From NCBI GenBank assembly GCA_963855995.1, contig OY979717.1, positions 43,730,107 through 43,794,106 of the forward strand: a stretch of 64,000 bases of DNA, given 5' to 3'. Source of the DNA: Muricea muricata (taxonomy: Eukaryota > Cnidaria > Anthozoa > Malacalcyonacea > Plexauridae). The position numbers and the translations under genes are program-made. This document shows, piece by piece, positions 11,201 through 20,001 of this stretch (the first letter of the stretch is position 1; each line of letters opens with the position of its first letter). Under the pieces are notes generated by a model. The model was not told the origin of the DNA. It did not search any database and saw nothing but the letters and a program-made list of their open reading frames with translations.

Positions 11201-12997
11201 CTCAGGTTATTAGTCAATCAAGGACGAGGTTCTTGCCAAGCGTATCCATGATTAAGGTAAATATTTCATAGCATGTGTTTCTAGCACATACATTTCGATT
11301 TGATTTAAAAAATTCCCTCCGGTTTGCGTTTCCAATCTTTGTTAAAGTATCAGAGGATAAAAATTAAATCAGCAGTGTCATATTTCACGCATATGCTTCT
11401 GCGCATAATAAACTTGAAAGCGTTGGACCAACGTTTTCAAGTTCGAAATCCAAGATGGCGTCCTCAAAGGAGGGCGAGTATGGTCTGAAATTCGATATTT
11501 CCGGATGATAAAAAAGCAACAGAATGACAAAGGTCGAAGGAAATTATGCGGCAATCAACGCAAAAGAATTTATTTGGTATACAATGTATATAAGGCATGG
11601 AGAATGCAAAAATCGAGCCGGGATGTAACCGTTGGAATTGCAGTGATTTCGCCGCACATCTGTGATCTGTTGTCTCTTTGCATACAGAAGAAGGTACAAA
11701 TAATGCAATTTATGTGCTTTAGTCGAACTGAATCTACAAGAAAATCGTGAAAAAGCAAGCAAATAAAGAAATAAAATATGCATGAAATGTGACACTGCTC
11801 CTTTAAACAGAATTGCAACTCGAGTCGGAACCTGTGAAGTTCGTGTCGCTTCGCATGTCGCATTACGCATGTTCATTTTGCAGTTTCTGGGCCAGTCATT
11901 ACCTTCCTGACCAAGGAACTGGATGTTCCGCCATTTTCGGGCTAGTCATATGCATAAAACGAAGAGGTGGGGGGGGGGGGGGGGGGCTGTCGCATTGCCA
12001 AGGATTGAACTGTAATTTAACTCGAACGCAAACTCAATACAAAAGTTCAGTTATTCGGTGAAGCCAAGTTAGTTTTCCTGAGTTTGACTCGAAATACTTA
12101 ACGCTAATAAAAAATTCAAGACTTAAGCAAGACAAAAAAGAAATGCTAAAAAATACGAAATCAACTGCAATTTTGAAAAATGTGCAAATTTCCCTTTAAA
12201 GTTTAATAGGTTGTTTTTCTTTTGCCTGAAGTCTCACATTTTTTACATCAAGTATTGGATACGTTTTAATAGCTTTCGTTTGATGTACGGTAATTGATGT
12301 GAAGTATTTCAACTCAAAACTTAGAAAAACTTAATCGATTTGGCTTTAATCCCCCCTGACTTATCGTTCCAGTTTAGTTATAGTTCAATGCTGCTGAGTG
12401 ACCCCACTGTTGATTCCCAGAACTATGCAAAGATCAGTTTTGCTAGGACGTCATGTCGACCACGTGGTCAAAATAATTAGAATGCGTAGTAATTTATGCA
12501 TTCGAACAAATGTTTAGGTCCTTTGTAAATTGACCTTTAAGATAGCTGAAATGAATTTACTTGTGCTATAAACTCGATTTTAAGAATTTACATTTTAAAA
12601 GGATTTCCTGAACTGCGTCGTCCTTCTTAGTGGCATCCTTAATTCAGTCAGTTTCACTTCATGGGAGCGACGTTACGACGCTTAAATTGTGTCTCCACAA
12701 GGTTGTTGTAGCTGAAAGAAGCAGTCCACAAGGTTATCGAAAACGATTTTTGCATTTTCATGCTTCGCGCATAAATTACTTAGCATTCTTTCTCTTGTCT
12801 TTAATATTTGAAGTAACAATTAAGTTCTCGTGTGTAAAAAAATTGACAACGTTTACCAAAGAAAATATCAAATACTTTCCAAAAAGGGTAAAATTTGCAT
12901 ATTTTCTGTATTTTAGAAAGCTATCGAATCTTTGATAGAGAAACAATATTTGGAACGAAAAGGAGGCAGCAAAGACGAGTATACCTACTTGGCGTAA
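2181..12997 (+). CDS. CUL2: Cullin-2, C-terminal half (seven spliced exons; 5' exons outside window)
   Basis: Scaffold of the CRL2 ubiquitin ligase. Its C-terminal half binds the RING protein RBX1 and is activated by NEDD8 conjugation, while the N-terminal half (not in this window) binds elongin BC and a substrate receptor. Exons: 2181-2286, 6475-6565, 7211-7312, 8734-8787, 10168-10230, 11206-11256 and 12917-12997. All introns are GT...AG, and the phases join exactly: exon 1 ends with two bases of a Ser codon completed by the first base of exon 2. The joined frame gives about 181 residues. Recognisable stretches are the end of the alpha/beta domain (GEIRFNFLKKPYIIM), QMAVLLLFNQSES, winged-helix A (TELDKTLKSLVDIK), FSNKRTKLKITV, SINEDRKLYIQ, the neddylation motif IVRVMKARKVLKHN and the terminal EYTYLA. 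SNKRTK and VISQSR favour CUL2 over CUL1/3/4/5, from memory of the family. The acceptor Lys of IVRVMK is codon 10189-10191. The 3' end (poly-A site) was not identified. Confidence 0.93.
2636..3287. mobile_element. Composite MITE: TIR core plus 154-bp hairpin
   Basis: The core (2636-3129) is bounded by TTATTACATGAGTATA and its near-complement TATACTCATATAATAA. Inside are a smaller hairpin (about 2718-2811) and two CCAAT motifs (near 2705, and inverted near 2820). Four bases beyond the right TIR starts a long hairpin (3134-3287): arms from ATTACTTCATGGTTGGT to ACCAACCATGAAGTAAT, with a GC-richer loop containing CTCACTCGTTCG words. Same layout as 30493-30806, 43094-43525 and 62386-62852. It lies in cullin intron 1. 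No coding capacity. Confidence 0.65.
3992..4910 (+). pseudogene. Transposase N-terminal fragment, left arm
   Basis: Frame from 3992 gives SSDFEIKEFFGSLPELLVSS and FDSAEFMSRRFDGYERTLNV up to 4157, matching the right-arm protein almost residue for residue. A MITE at 4161-4659 splits it. Coding resumes at 4664 with QESAPLEEQL-type sequence, then SSGVGRPRLDVSDD near 4835, a stop within GFT-stop-AHI near 4908, and the palindrome centre. The HTH and catalytic parts are missing. Confidence 0.65.
4161..4659. mobile_element. 499-bp MITE with TTAA target duplication (AGTGC termini)
   Basis: Ends AGTGCTTATGAAACGAAATT... and its complement ...CGTTTCATAAGCACT. Terminal inverted repeats extend about 170 bp each side. 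It is flanked by TTAA at 4157-4160 and 4660-4663. The paralogous right arm of the surrounding palindrome has a single TTAA at 5374-5377, an exact empty site. TTAA duplication fits piggyBac or Kolobok mobilisation. Shares end sequence with 23969-24775. Confidence 0.88.
4945..5542 (-). pseudogene. Integrase-type transposase N-terminal fragment, right arm
   Basis: From 5542 leftward the frame starts MSVRDELSDFEIEEFFGSLQ and runs about 111 residues to YSYRRK. A frame shift near 5212 leads into SSGVGRPRLDVSDD, then a helix-turn-helix-like stretch (GFTWAHIACNLGLSERTLRR, about residues 25-45 of the second segment) and ITPRIGFRLVQG, where the palindrome centre cuts it off. GRPR + HTH + a 'G.R.VQGAL'-like end is what I recall upstream of the DDE integrase core in a transposase family of fish and cnidarians. 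No DDE residues remain. Confidence 0.65.
6015..6474. other. End of cullin intron 1
   Basis: Contains a poly-C tract near 6230-6240 but no recognisable gene or paired repeat. It ends at the exon 2 acceptor. Confidence 0.5.
6475..6565 (+). CDS. CUL2: Cullin-2 exon (winged-helix A)
   Basis: Acceptor ttaatttcag, donor gttagc. The first base completes a Ser codon, then 30 codons read EISAQTNINPTELDKTLKSL and on to ILLSSQ, the winged-helix A segment of a cullin. Confidence 0.9.
7211..7312 (+). CDS. CUL2: Cullin-2 exon (FSNKRTKLKI)
   Basis: Acceptor tcttttcag, donor gttaga. Thirty-four codons, including EFSNKRTKLKITVPVMRETAQ-type sequence that links winged-helix A to the neddylation domain. Confidence 0.92.
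7313..8733. other. Cullin intron 3
   Basis: About 1.4 kb without coding signal. 7560-7690 is a degenerate stretch rich in TTAGGG-like words (gttagggttat, tttagggttaag), possibly decayed interstitial telomeric sequence. Nothing else recognised. Confidence 0.45.
8734..8787 (+). CDS. CUL2: Cullin-2 exon (EDRKLYIQ)
   Basis: A short exon of 18 codons reading EVHQFRSSINEDRKLYIQ. Acceptor ttattttag, donor gttaac. The DRK...Q segment directly precedes the neddylation motif in cullins. Confidence 0.9.
8990..9599. mobile_element. 610-bp MITE flanked by TTAA in a cullin intron
   Basis: Left end TTAA|GGGAGTCCAATAGTA (TTAA at 8986-8989), right end TATTGGACCCCC|TTAA (TTAA at 9600-9603). The ends are inverted repeats GGG(A/G)GTCCAATA. 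No open frame. The TTAA duplication suggests a piggyBac- or Kolobok-type source. Confidence 0.75.
10168..10230 (+). CDS. CUL2: Cullin-2 exon (neddylation motif)
   Basis: Twenty-one codons, ATIVRVMKARKVLKHNILMQ then E. Acceptor ttcattgtag, donor gtgcgtaag. The Lys of VMK (codon 10189-10191) is the conserved NEDD8 acceptor of cullins. Confidence 0.93.
11206..11256 (+). CDS. CUL2: Cullin-2 exon (VISQSR)
   Basis: Seventeen codons, VISQSRTRFLPSVSMIK. Acceptor tttttgctcag, donor gtaaat. It forms part of winged-helix B; VISQSR is typical of the CUL2 branch. Confidence 0.92.
12917..12997 (+). CDS. CUL2: Cullin-2 terminal exon
   Basis: Acceptor tgtattttag. Twenty-six codons, KAIESLIEKQYLERKGGSKD then EYTYLA, and the stop TAA at 12995-12997. 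Cullins characteristically end in Y-x-Y-L/V-A. Confidence 0.92.
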   Translation, partial: KAIESLIEKQYLERKGGSKDEYTYLA

Positions 12998-13104
12998 TAT
13001 TCAAAAGAAGATCAATGACGCGCGTATGTGTAAAAAAAATATAATTCTATATGTGTACGCTCGTACAGTGTATAGTTTGCTTGGTCAAACTTTTTCTTTA
13101 AATA

Positions 13105-13433
13105 CAGGGTGTAGAAAAATCAACAAATCTGACATCGCTCGTTTTCTACTGGAGTGAACCGTCTCAATGTACGAAGGTTTTTTGAAATAGATTGTTCGGG
13201 TATTTAGTATGTAGAATAAGAAGAAACATTGTTAGCTGTTTAATTACTGTTAAAAATTTCAGTCTGAGCCGTTCAAAACACGTTGGGCAAACGCTCATAG
13301 TTTAAGAAAAATCATGTTTTAAAGAAAAACGATTATTATTTGGACAAATTTAAGTTCGGAGGAAGTTTTGCAGCGCTAAAACTCCAGCAAACTTCTTAAA
13401 ATGGGGGTTTGTTAAGTGTTTTTGTACACCTCG
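13105..13433. mobile_element. Short MITE with TA flanks (mariner/Tc1-like ends)
   Basis: Left end TA|CAGGGTGTAGAAAAA (TA at 13103-13104), right end TTTTTGTACACCTCG|TA (TA at 13434-13435). The 15-base ends are inverted with three mismatches. It lies just downstream of the cullin stop and could contribute to the transcript's 3' end. Confidence 0.5.
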
Positions 13434-13453
13434 TATATACAAACCTTATTATA

Positions 13454-13683
13454 GCCTAGGGAATGGTCATAAAGTATATAGGCCGGGGAGGGTTGTGGAA
13501 ATTGAGGGGTGGGTCATTAAAATAATTCTCGAATTAGTGTGGATAATGAAAATTTTAAAGTGTGTCGGGGGAGGGGTATAGGATCAGACTAAAATTTGCC
13601 TTTAAAATGGCCAGCCCAAAAATTCCACACCTTTCAATTACCACTGACCACCCCCCCCCCCATTTTTACTTTATCATCAGCCC
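13454..13683. mobile_element. 230-bp MITE, hAT-like
   Basis: Flanked by TTATTATA on both sides (13446-13453 and 13684-13691), an 8-bp duplication as made by hAT transposases. Left end contains AGGGAATGGTCATAAAGTA, the right end the approximate complement TACTTTATCATCAGCCC. The interior is G-rich, then C-rich (poly-C near 13651-13661). The ends are imperfect, so superfamily assignment is tentative. Confidence 0.5.
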
Positions 13684-13691
13684 TTATTATA

Positions 13692-14370
13692 TTTTGTCAC
13701 TTTTCTATCAAATGATATATGTTTCATAACTTTGTAATGGTTCTTACACCTAGATTGTATGGATTTTGCTCACTGATAAAAGCAACCTGATGCTTTGGTG
13801 CAACATTTTTTACAAAACGTGAGCTTGACGAATTTCAGAAAAAAATTACATAATGAAAGATATAAAAGTTTATTATTATGAACATGGCATATTTTACTGC
13901 AAGTTCGAAAGCCACGCGAGATGGATCCGATGCATGCGAATACTCTGATGGTTCGTCCCATAGTGCGTCTAACAGAATCGAGAGTCTGCCAGAGCATCTT
14001 GCGTCGTTCGCATCTCCAGTAAGATGTTTCTTCTTTCTTCTTAACATAAACAAAACCTTCGTAAAGCAGTTTGCGATTTCCTAGAGAATTGCGAATGTAT
14101 TTTATGTGAAAGTGAAATGAAATTCGCATACATCGTTTTCTTTATATATGCTTGTTTGTTGACGATATCTAAGACAATGCATAGTTTTATGCCGCAACCG
14201 CCGTACGACATCGGCGCAAATTTCGATTCCGTAGATGGTCGGACACCTCTGAAATGGTCGTACATTCTATTCATTTAAGTAACTCACTTGAACTTACTGT
14301 AACTATAGTAAGAACGAGACATGAAGAAAATCTTAAAGAAAAACTTATAAAAATGTAACGCACACTACAA
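13692..14370. other. Intergenic, no gene recognised
   Basis: Open frames on both strands between 13770 and 14274 overlap each other and show no domain, signal or splice support; treated as non-coding. Confidence 0.4.
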
Positions 14371-14455
14371 AAAAATGTTACAGCAGGGATTCGATCTGGA
14401 AACCCCTGAATAACAAACGGTAAGATTGCTTCCCTACACCATCAAAGATCGCTGG
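14371..14455 (-). repeat. tRNA-derived SINE-like sequence
   Basis: On the minus strand there is an A-box-like TGGTGTAGGG (14432-14441) and, at normal pol III spacing, a B-box-like AGATCGAATCC (14387-14397; consensus GGTTCGANTCC). The acceptor arms do not pair, so it is not a functional tRNA gene. A T-run follows. Best read as the head of a tRNA-derived SINE. Confidence 0.4.
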
Positions 14456-14579
14456 AAATTTGTTGTTTAACAAATGTATTTTCCCTGCTAGGGCAAAAGT
14501 ACTGTTAATAACGGCTACGGCTTCGAAATTAGCCTCGGCGTTTCAAGTTGCAGGTTATGACTGGCGGTGAACCTTCATA

Positions 14580-14907
14580 ATACTAAAGTGCGATTTTGTA
14601 GTAATCGCACCCTTGCCCACAGCCAATGAAAATCACTCTAGTATTTACAACTAGCCAATCAGCACTTAGGATACAAAATATGAATAAATGTCGTGAAAAA
14701 ATTTAATAATTATACTAAATTTTAAAATCCTCTTTCCTCTTTAAAACCGGTTCATTACAGAAGATATATAATTAATAAATAAAAGAACGAATCAAGTCGT
14801 GCAATTAATGCCAAATCATACTCGTGATTAACAAATCAACCTCCCGCTGCGCGGTCGGTTGATTTTGTAATCAATTGTATGATTATGAATTGCACTCTTA
14901 TTCATTC
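14580..14907. repeat. Hairpin repeat with CCAAT motif
   Basis: A 123-bp hairpin (14785-14907; GAACGAATCAAGTCGTGCAA against its decayed complement, GC-rich loop CGCTGCGCGGTCGG) preceded by AGCCAATCAGC near 14653. It resembles the other hairpin elements in the window, but the paired TIRs seen in those copies are not clear here and the CCAAT points the other way. Confidence 0.4.
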
Positions 14908-15042
14908 TATTACCATTACTAAACAACAACTAATGAAAGCATCAGTGCCAGTGCTGAGAGTTAATATGACAGCAAACAGACGGAAATCAGCATTTGAGCA
15001 TGACACGAAGTCTGCAAACTGCTAGGACCACAAATTATTCAT

Positions 15043-15415
15043 AGAGACTAAAATTTCCGGGCTTAGTTTCAACCCGGGCTAAAATTTCAGCCCGGTTTGA
15101 GCTATTTGGGCTGAAATACAGCCCGGACTGAGCTCGTCATGTAATCGTTTCAGCCCCGACTGAAATTATTGTCGACACATCGTTTAACTGTGTTTTCATG
15201 TTTCTTTCAGTTTGTTTTCAAACACAACAGTCTCATACAAGTGCAATAAAGATCTGGGCAAAATTTAAACGGCGAAATAAGGCAAATAGCTCCTTTTCCA
15301 GGCTTTATTGTTCAGCCCGGACTTGAGCTGGAGTTTTAAATCAGCCCGGGTTGAATGTTGCCATGCAACGTGAAACAATTTCAGCTCGGTTTAGTGGGCT
15401 AAAGATTCTCCATGT
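15043..15415. repeat. MITE-like element built of AGCCCGG repeats
   Basis: Starts GAGACTAAAATTTCCGGGC and ends near GGGCTAAAGATTCTCC. Both halves contain several copies of AGCCCGG/CCGGGCT with TTTCAG spacers, some inverted relative to each other, around an AT-rich middle. Boundaries and duplication are not clear. Confidence 0.4.
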
Positions 15416-15640
15416 AATCGGCTCCTAATACAAATTGAACTGAGACGGTCATATATTGACTAATCAAAATCGGTATTAAGAAATGACTAATTTATGCAAA
15501 CTTAAGATAATACATTGATTAGTGGTAGGCAATATTCCCACCATTTTACTATTTATCTCCATACTGAATCTACAGGAGGTCCGGAACATGAAGAAACTAA
15601 TTGCTGCTTTGAACGCAAAAGGTTTTTTTGTATTTGTCAA

Positions 15641-15903
15641 AGTCAATCTAGATATGGTGTGGAGACTCAGTTTTCTTGTTTAGGCAGAATTTTTCACGGT
15701 GAAGACAACGAATTTTGGGACCAATGAAGCAATCGCTCAATAGCGATGCCTCGCCGAAACACTGAAGAAGCACTACTTTTGAAATTTCAATAGGCAAAAT
15801 TTCAAAAGATTTGTGCAAGGTGAAGCCAACTCAACATACAAACGCATTGAGTTCGCCGGGTTCCATTTTCCAAACCAGGTCTGGATTGCGATGTATATGC
15901 ATG
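15641..15903. mobile_element. MITE copy, AGTCAATCTAGATATGG family
   Basis: Begins AGTCAATCTAGATATGG and ends with a decayed complement (CCAGGTCTGGATTGCG). The interior matches 22510-22790 over most of its length, including AAAATTTCAAAAGATTTGTG and the TTCGCCGGGTT stretch. Right end mutated. Confidence 0.6.
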
Positions 15904-16071
15904 TTTCTGTTAATGATGATATTGCAAAATTTAATAACAACTCATCATATAATAAGTGTGAGAGTAAATATTACTATATGTAAAGGCAGGAAACGTGAAA
16001 TTAGTCAGGAAAAAATATGCAAACAATTATAAATCTGCACGACGCGGGCGAACGCGAACCCTATTAATTTA

Positions 16072-16279
16072 GGCCTGTTTTAGACGTCGTTTTTCCGTCG
16101 AATTTGATCCGTCGCATGTAATATCAAAACTTCTATTTGACGTGAATTTTACATCTAAATGGGATTCGCTATTTGAACCAGAATTGTAGTAGTTTTAGGC
16201 CCCTTTTTGCTTCAAATTTCCGAGCAGTAAGACATTTTTTATTAAATTCGACGGAAATGCGACGTATAAAGCAGCCAAA
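16072..16279. mobile_element. Short MITE, possibly Harbinger-like
   Basis: Inverted ends: left GACGTCGTTTTTCCGTCGAA, right ATTCGACGGAAATGCGACGT with TATAAAGCAGCC beyond. It lies just downstream of the fucosyltransferase-like gene and supplies an AATAAA on the minus strand (16238-16243). Confidence 0.5.
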
Positions 16280-16464
16280 GCACACAGGAATTCAGCTAAT
16301 TTCGATAACTCTGAAATCTGACGTTAAAAATTTTAGAATAATCGTGAAAAATATGTTGCCAGAAATCATCGAAGATTCTAACAACTGTCCACGCTTTATA
16401 AACACACAGAGATGGACTGAAGCTGGTCATGTCCACACACAATATGAACTCGGCAAATAATACT

Positions 16465-17748
16465 CTACAGATCCAGGGGGCAAATGCGGTATAATTGATT
16501 GCGAGCATCTGGTGAGAATAGTTCAATGATCCATTGTTGAAATTTTCCGCCACCTAGCGTAATCAGTTTTTTCCCTGTAGCTAATATATGCATTTCTATG
16601 ATAGCTTTCGCTCCTTTATCGTAGACTCCTGGTATATGGCCTAGCGTAACAGGGTAGCCTAGTGCCTTGTTTAATTCAAGATACAAACCCTGCCGTTCCG
16701 TATAGTCCACATTGTGTTTTAAAGTATCAGAACCATCGTTTAGCAGGTCAGTTGATAAATATACATTCCAGTTATTTTTTATCTTCAACTTTTGAACTGT
16801 TTCTGCAAGCTGATGAAAGCACACGCGAGTAATTGTTACTCCGCCAAAATACCTGAGATGACGTTCAGCCCGGACGTGTACCGAAATAAATGATTTCCCA
16901 AGGCCCGATTTCTCCACAAACATTCTTGCAAAATCTACTAACTGTGCATTGTGTTTTAAATCAGACGGACGAAGCACAGATGTGTTCGGTAATACAAACT
17001 GACTTCTCCAACTGCCAATTCCTCTCCACTGTACAATGCCGACACAATTGGCATCACGAAGCACTTCCTCTTCAAATTTCACCCTTGTTCGAATTATCGC
17101 TGGATCGACGCATACATATCGACCGGCACTAAACCCGATCAACTGCTTCGTAGCGTTCAAGTTTTTTATAAACTTGCAATTCGTCCAGCCATGGTTTTGC
17201 GTAGCACGCCAATTAATATATTTTAGCTTGCGTTTGGAGATTTGATAGGACAGCGCAGTTGCATGCATGGACATTCCTTTAACGTGAAATAAGAAAAGTA
17301 CAACGACATCGAATCTTTGATTACAATTCTTAGCCATGTCTTTAAAAGATGTTAACGTACTATAGCCGTTTGACTTTAGTTTTTTATTCACTTGCTCAAG
17401 ATCAAAATAAGATTGAAGAGGATTATGATTGAAGGGTATACCTGTCATTCGAGAATTGTGAACGTGTGGTGCAACGACATAGCGTTCGCCATACTTTGCC
17501 AAAGAGCAGAGCTCCAGAAGATTTTGCGTCCCATGACCAATCTGCTCGAAATACTGAAATGCAAATATAAATTTCCTACGATGAAATGAATGATTCGACG
17601 ATGTACTCTCATTGTAATTCAAAGGGATTACTGGTAAAACTGTACGCTGGATCCACTGGAGTTCGCCTGTACGTCGCATGTATATCGCGGAGAGGGAAAG
17701 CGAAATTAATACCAACCCAGTTATACATACTCGGTACCACGAAATCAT
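16465..17748 (-). CDS. O-fucosyltransferase-superfamily type II membrane protein
   Basis: Intact single-exon frame of 427 residues. A short cytoplasmic N-terminus is followed by one hydrophobic segment (about residues 7-24, VCITGLVLISLSLSAIYM) and a basic stop, the layout of a Golgi/ER type II glycosyltransferase. The first ATG is chosen because it places this anchor at the N-terminus. The lumenal part has FISVHVRAERHLR near residue 291, matching the H-x-R-x-E/R donor-site motif of GDP-fucose O-fucosyltransferases. A later segment, IEMHILATGKKLITLGGGKF near residue 391, corresponds to the superfamily's C-terminal GDP-fucose-binding region. There are N-glycosylation sequons (NES, NHS, NAT, NTS). 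The likely reaction is fucose transfer from GDP-fucose; the acceptor cannot be told. The family call is from motif recognition; closest alternative is another GT-B fucosyltransferase. No disrupting mutation is seen. Confidence 0.7.
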   Translation of the reverse strand: MISWYRVCITGLVLISLSLSAIYMRRTGELQWIQRTVLPVIPLNYNESTSSNHSFHRRKFIFAFQYFEQIGHGTQNLLELCSLAKYGERYVVAPHVHNSRMTGIPFNHNPLQSYFDLEQVNKKLKSNGYSTLTSFKDMAKNCNQRFDVVVLFLFHVKGMSMHATALSYQISKRKLKYINWRATQNHGWTNCKFIKNLNATKQLIGFSAGRYVCVDPAIIRTRVKFEEEVLRDANCVGIVQWRGIGSWRSQFVLPNTSVLRPSDLKHNAQLVDFARMFVEKSGLGKSFISVHVRAERHLRYFGGVTITRVCFHQLAETVQKLKIKNNWNVYLSTDLLNDGSDTLKHNVDYTERQGLYLELNKALGYPVTLGHIPGVYDKGAKAIIEMHILATGKKLITLGGGKFQQWIIELFSPDARNQLYRICPLDL

Positions 17749-17749
17749 C

Positions 17750-18180
17750 GATAAAAGGAAAGCAAACTGCTTGTTGTGAAAAGTTAGAAAGGGTATCCAT
17801 GCGGAATGAGCTCGAAAATTTAGTCATGGTATGCAAATTTTTCCCGGTTGGCGGTTTGTACAGACCGTAAAATCCGCAACAAATTTCTCACTAAGGCTGG
17901 TTTACACGATGCAACATGTCCCATGCGATTGTAATCCTGGCGTATGAAAACCACTGCTCACGCCATTATCTCTGTTTATCAGTTACACGCAAATTTAAAA
18001 ATGTGACATCTTTAAAGCGGTGTTACACAGTACTTACAACGTGCCTCGCAACTTCTCTTGCAATTTTGTTGCGGTGAAGCTTTAAAAAATAGCTTTTGCT
18101 ATCGAGGAGCTACGAAGCCTTAAGAGAATGTTGTCTCTCTCAACTCCTTTAAAAATGTCATAAAACGTATGTCCTAATCA
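17750..18180. other. Upstream region of the fucosyltransferase-like gene
   Basis: No gene. 17890-18075 contains GGTTTACACGATGCAAC and, inverted, GGTGTTACACAGTA, resembling a decayed copy of the Harbinger-type MITE seen at 27253-27454. No promoter motif could be assigned. Confidence 0.35.
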
Positions 18181-18385
18181 TTGGTCCTAATCCACTTATA
18201 CAGTAATACATCCATATTATGTAAATAGTTGATATAAAATGTAAATAGTTTGTCTTTCTTGCTTTTAAATTTCCTTTTTCACATCATGTAAATATTTTAA
18301 TGAGCTCACGGCCCTTTGAAAAACAGATGTACTTCTGAAAGGCTACCATGATTAAATAAGATTAAATAACAATAATAATAATAAA
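18181..18385 (+). mobile_element. LINE 3' tail with (AAT)n end
   Basis: No coding. The sequence runs through CATGTAAATATTTTAATGAG and ends in AATAATAATAATAA, the usual form of CR1/L2-type LINE 3' ends. Only the tail is present. Confidence 0.4.
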
Positions 18386-18393
18386 AGCGGCAG

Positions 18394-18552
18394 CGGTGAT
18401 CCCCAAATTTTATTTCATAAAACGATTTCTCTTGGTATACTAAATTACTTCACAATTTCAAAAAAATTCTGCAGATTCCAGAATTTTTTTAAAATTCTCA
18501 AGTAACCATATACTAGAAAAAAATTTTATAAAATAAAATTTGGCGGTCACCG
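18394..18552. mobile_element. Short palindromic MITE
   Basis: Inverted ends CGGTGATCCCCAAATTTTAT and AAATTTGGCGGTCACCG, about 30 bp each, around an AT-rich centre. It lies immediately after the LINE tail. Confidence 0.5.
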
Positions 18553-18760
18553 ATGTCGTTTTCGACTTGTAAGGCTTTCTAGAAACTTCAACAGCAACAA
18601 CAGTTGAGAAACTTTTGTGAAAAAATTCGAACCCTTTAGATAATGTAACACGGGAAGAATATTTGAGTAATTACCCTTTTTGTTTTCAAAATGCTATTTA
18701 ATAAAGGAAATATATATATTGAATGAAAGTTCTCTGGATTGAAACGTATTTTTATTGAGC

Positions 18761-18790
18761 TTTCGACCCGGCACTTCGAGCCTTCTTCAG
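18761..18790 (-). ncRNA. Hammerhead-ribozyme-like core at Penelope 3' end
   Basis: On the minus strand CTGAAGA (18784-18790) is followed by a short GGC/GCC pairing and then GAAA (18761-18764), i.e. the CUGANGA ... GAAA framework of the hammerhead. Stem III and the cleavage triplet were not located, so activity is not claimed. Confidence 0.35.
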
Positions 18791-19594
18791 AAAAGAAGTT
18801 ATTTCGATAAGTTTTGCGCTGTTGTCTAGTAAGACTATGTATATGTTGAGATCGTCTGATTGGTTCCTTAGAGGATAAACAGTATCAAGGGTGGTTGAAG
18901 AATGCGTTGTCATGGATGGGTGAACTTCGTTGTCGGGGATGGTAGAATGATTTAATTGATGTGTTGCAGATGTTGGGAGGTTTTCAACATTAGTATTAGT
19001 CGTATTAGTGTTATTGTTAGTAGCGATCTTACGTATTGTCTTAAGTAGATAGCAGGAATGTCAATATAATATGCGGTTGATGGTATTATCCTCTCCTCTG
19101 TACCATACCTCTTTGAATTCCCGTGCGTGTTTGGTTTGTGCTCGTCCAGTTGGAGGTGTGGTAGCTGGTGTATGTGTGGGCTGCTGGTAATGATCTAAGA
19201 TCCTGCCGTTTCATAGCGTTTTTGTGTTCGGTTATTCGTGTCCCATATATAACTGTGGACAATCTCTGCACGGTATCATCTAAATGGCATTTTTTGTTTC
19301 ATTGGTTGTTGTTTTGTCTTTGTGTTTTGTGAAATATGAACTGAGTTTATGTATTGGCTAATGTGCTACGTTTATATTGAAGGGTCGGAGTAGTCTGGCG
19401 GACATTTCGGATGTGCCGTTTATGTAAGGTAGAGTTACTGTCCTCTTTGACTATTCGGTTGTATTTGCTAACATGTTTTCTGTCACGTTTTTTATTAGTA
19501 CTTTGTTAATGAAGTTCCTAGGGTGGGTTTTCTTCGTGAAAGATGAGTACAGGTATTAACGTTCTGTTCGTTTTGCTTGTTCTGTGTTACAATA

Positions 19595-20001
19595 GGGCCA
19601 TTTTACGAGCGAAAATAAGCCGCGGCTTAAATAGGCCGCGGCTTAAATAAGTCGAGAACGTCTGTATAAACGTACAATTTCTTTGCGACTAAAATAAACC
19701 GCGGCTAATTTTAGCCCAGGGTTCGGGCCTCGTCTTAAATTGGCCGCGGCCAATTTTAGGCGGGAAAACCTCGTAAAAACGCTTCGTTCGCGACCAAGGC
19801 AAGTCCAAAGTAAAATTAGTCTGAACAGACCAACGTTTCGCCGCCTGACAATTCGAAACGTAGGTCTGTGTTCAGGCTACGTTATGGTCTATTTATACGA
19901 GTGTTTTGGCTATTTTAATAAATTTAGTAAAACTGGCGTATAAAAGGCTGTGTTCTCGACTTATTTAAGCCGCGGCTTATTTTCGCTCGTATAAATGGCC
20001 C
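19595..20001. mobile_element. 407-bp palindromic MITE in the Penelope element
   Basis: Ends GGGCCATTTTACGAGCGAAA and complement TTTCGCTCGTATAAATGGCC. It carries repeats of the self-complementary word AAGCCGCGGCTT in both termini. Flanked by TA at 19593-19594 and 20002-20003. The interior also holds a GCGGC-rich palindromic segment. No coding. Confidence 0.75.

Larger units (their letters stand above)
9604..12916. other. Remaining cullin introns 4-6
   Basis: Apart from the two exons inside this span I see only AT-rich sequence, a short hairpin at about 10495-10566 (atactccgaag / cttcggagtat) and a poly-G tract near 11970-11987. Overlapping open frames around 11505-12061 have no recognisable domain and look like chance frames. 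Confidence 0.45.

Noticed and set aside
11505..12061. Overlapping open frames on both strands in cullin intron 6
   Set aside because: No domain, mutually overlapping, flanked by cullin exons with exact phase; chance frames in intron.
13770..14274. Cluster of 68-119-residue open frames on both strands
   Set aside because: Overlap each other, no motif, no splice-site context.
14371..14455. Functional tRNA gene
   Set aside because: A- and B-box-like words are present, but acceptor arms do not pair and the B box has two mismatches; more likely a SINE head.
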